DNA of 20,315 bases from Entamoeba invadens IP1. Its lineage: Eukaryota; Evosea; Mastigamoebida; Endamoebidae. This document shows, in pieces, positions 19,844 through 20,315 of the stretch. A program made the position numbers and the translations under genes. How positions within the stretch are numbered: position 1 is the first letter of the stretch; each line of letters opens with the position of its first letter. The notes below the pieces were generated by a model. The model was not told the DNA's origin. It did no database searches and saw only the letters and a list, made by a program, of their open reading frames with translations. The stretch lies in the NCBI RefSeq assembly GCF_000330505.1, contig NW_004440140.1, forward strand, positions 4,016 to 24,330, in the 5' to 3' direction.

Positions 19844-20315
19844 TTATTTTTCTTTTCGAGGTTTCTTTTCATTTGAAATTTTGTTCTTTTCATCCTTTTT
19901 GATTTTCATAAGTTTTTCAACATCGAGCCTGTGCTCTCTATCAAAAAAATTCTCAATGGAGACTCTAACAGTTTGGGTTTCTTTTCTTTTTGGATCCTTA
20001 CCAAGAAAAGAGCAAACCTCTTTGGCATAAGACATGTCAACTTTTGCAACACCTTTAAGAAGGTCTACAGTGTTGAAGTTGGGGTTGACACGTCTCGTGT
20101 TTTCCAACTCTTCTTTTGATGGGTGTTGAACCACGTATATTATACCAGCCTGTTTGAAGGCGCTGGTCATCGTGTCGCCATCAGACACTACTTCCCATGA
20201 GTAAACAAGCTGCCTAATTTTGTCTTCCTCCGAGAGCTTTGCAAATTTTTTCAATGCATTTTTGAACTCGGGTGAGTTTATTTTGAAAATTTTCCCGTTT
20301 CTTTGGACCTTTTCG
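19844..20315 (-). CDS. C-terminal part of an unrecognised, possibly transposase-derived protein
   Basis: The frame is open from the right edge of the window to TAA at 19844-19846; the start lies outside. The visible 156 residues begin EKVQRNGKIFKINSPEF and continue KKFAKLSEEDKIRQLV, then YSWEVVSDGDTMTSAFKQAG, an alpha-helical middle and a basic Lys/Glu tail. The W-x(3)-S-x-x-T-x(3)-F-x-x-A-G arrangement resembles the end of the DDE domain in pogo/Tigger-type transposases (typically W..V...TI.NCF.KAG). The catalytic Asp residues, if any, would be outside. This is the only gene in the window without visible damage. Alternative: an unrelated charged host protein. Confidence 0.6.
   Translation of the reverse strand, partial: EKVQRNGKIFKINSPEFKNALKKFAKLSEEDKIRQLVYSWEVVSDGDTMTSAFKQAGIIYVVQHPSKEELENTRRVNPNFNTVDLLKGVAKVDMSYAKEVCSFLGKDPKRKETQTVRVSIENFFDREHRLDVEKLMKIKKDEKNKISNEKKPRKEK

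Overview
The window is very AT-rich eukaryotic DNA. Its gene content points to Entamoeba, most likely a species rich in such families like E. invadens. The markers are a CXXC-rich receptor kinase (TMK family), a BspA-like leucine-rich-repeat N-terminus and a coiled-coil TLDc protein, with short A/T-rich intergenic tracts and no clear introns. The species name is inference; the families are read from translated motifs.

Layout: 1-3323 (minus) is a decayed TMK receptor kinase that runs off the left edge. 3324-6562 has no gene but holds two copies of a repeat, part of it inverted (3917-3956 / 6140-6196, plus 4171 / 6343). 6563-7313 (plus) is a frameshifted remnant resembling a GH15 glucoamylase, and 7414-7985 (plus) is a broken BspA-like LRR gene. 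8403-8600 is a degenerate array of ten 20-bp units. 8864-10747 is a non-autonomous DNA transposon with about 71-bp terminal inverted repeats flanked by TA. 12416-13001 holds small doubtful ORFs, one related by sequence to a multi-pass membrane protein gene at 16605-17081. 13215-14174 (minus) is a TLDc gene interrupted by a single in-frame TAA. 14835-14999 is a zinc-binding remnant. 15146-15676 is a fold-back element about 530 bp long. 16266-16313 is a GC-richer nested hairpin. 17319-18770 (plus) is a repeat protein of alternating beta-hairpin units ending in Phe, reminiscent of a beta-barrel. 19523-19597 is a 15-bp minisatellite, and 19844-20315 (minus) is the C-terminal end of an intact ORF that may be a DDE transposase.

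Nearly every recognisable gene carries stops or frameshifts. Many frameshifts sit in A/T runs, so assembly error is possible. However, the in-frame stops in the kinase, TLDc and barrel genes and the missing gene ends argue that much of this is real decay. The window reads as a gene graveyard between mobile elements. The most novel item is the beta-hairpin repeat protein. The genes do not form an obvious pathway; they share a surface/sensing theme (receptor kinase, BspA-like, membrane proteins).
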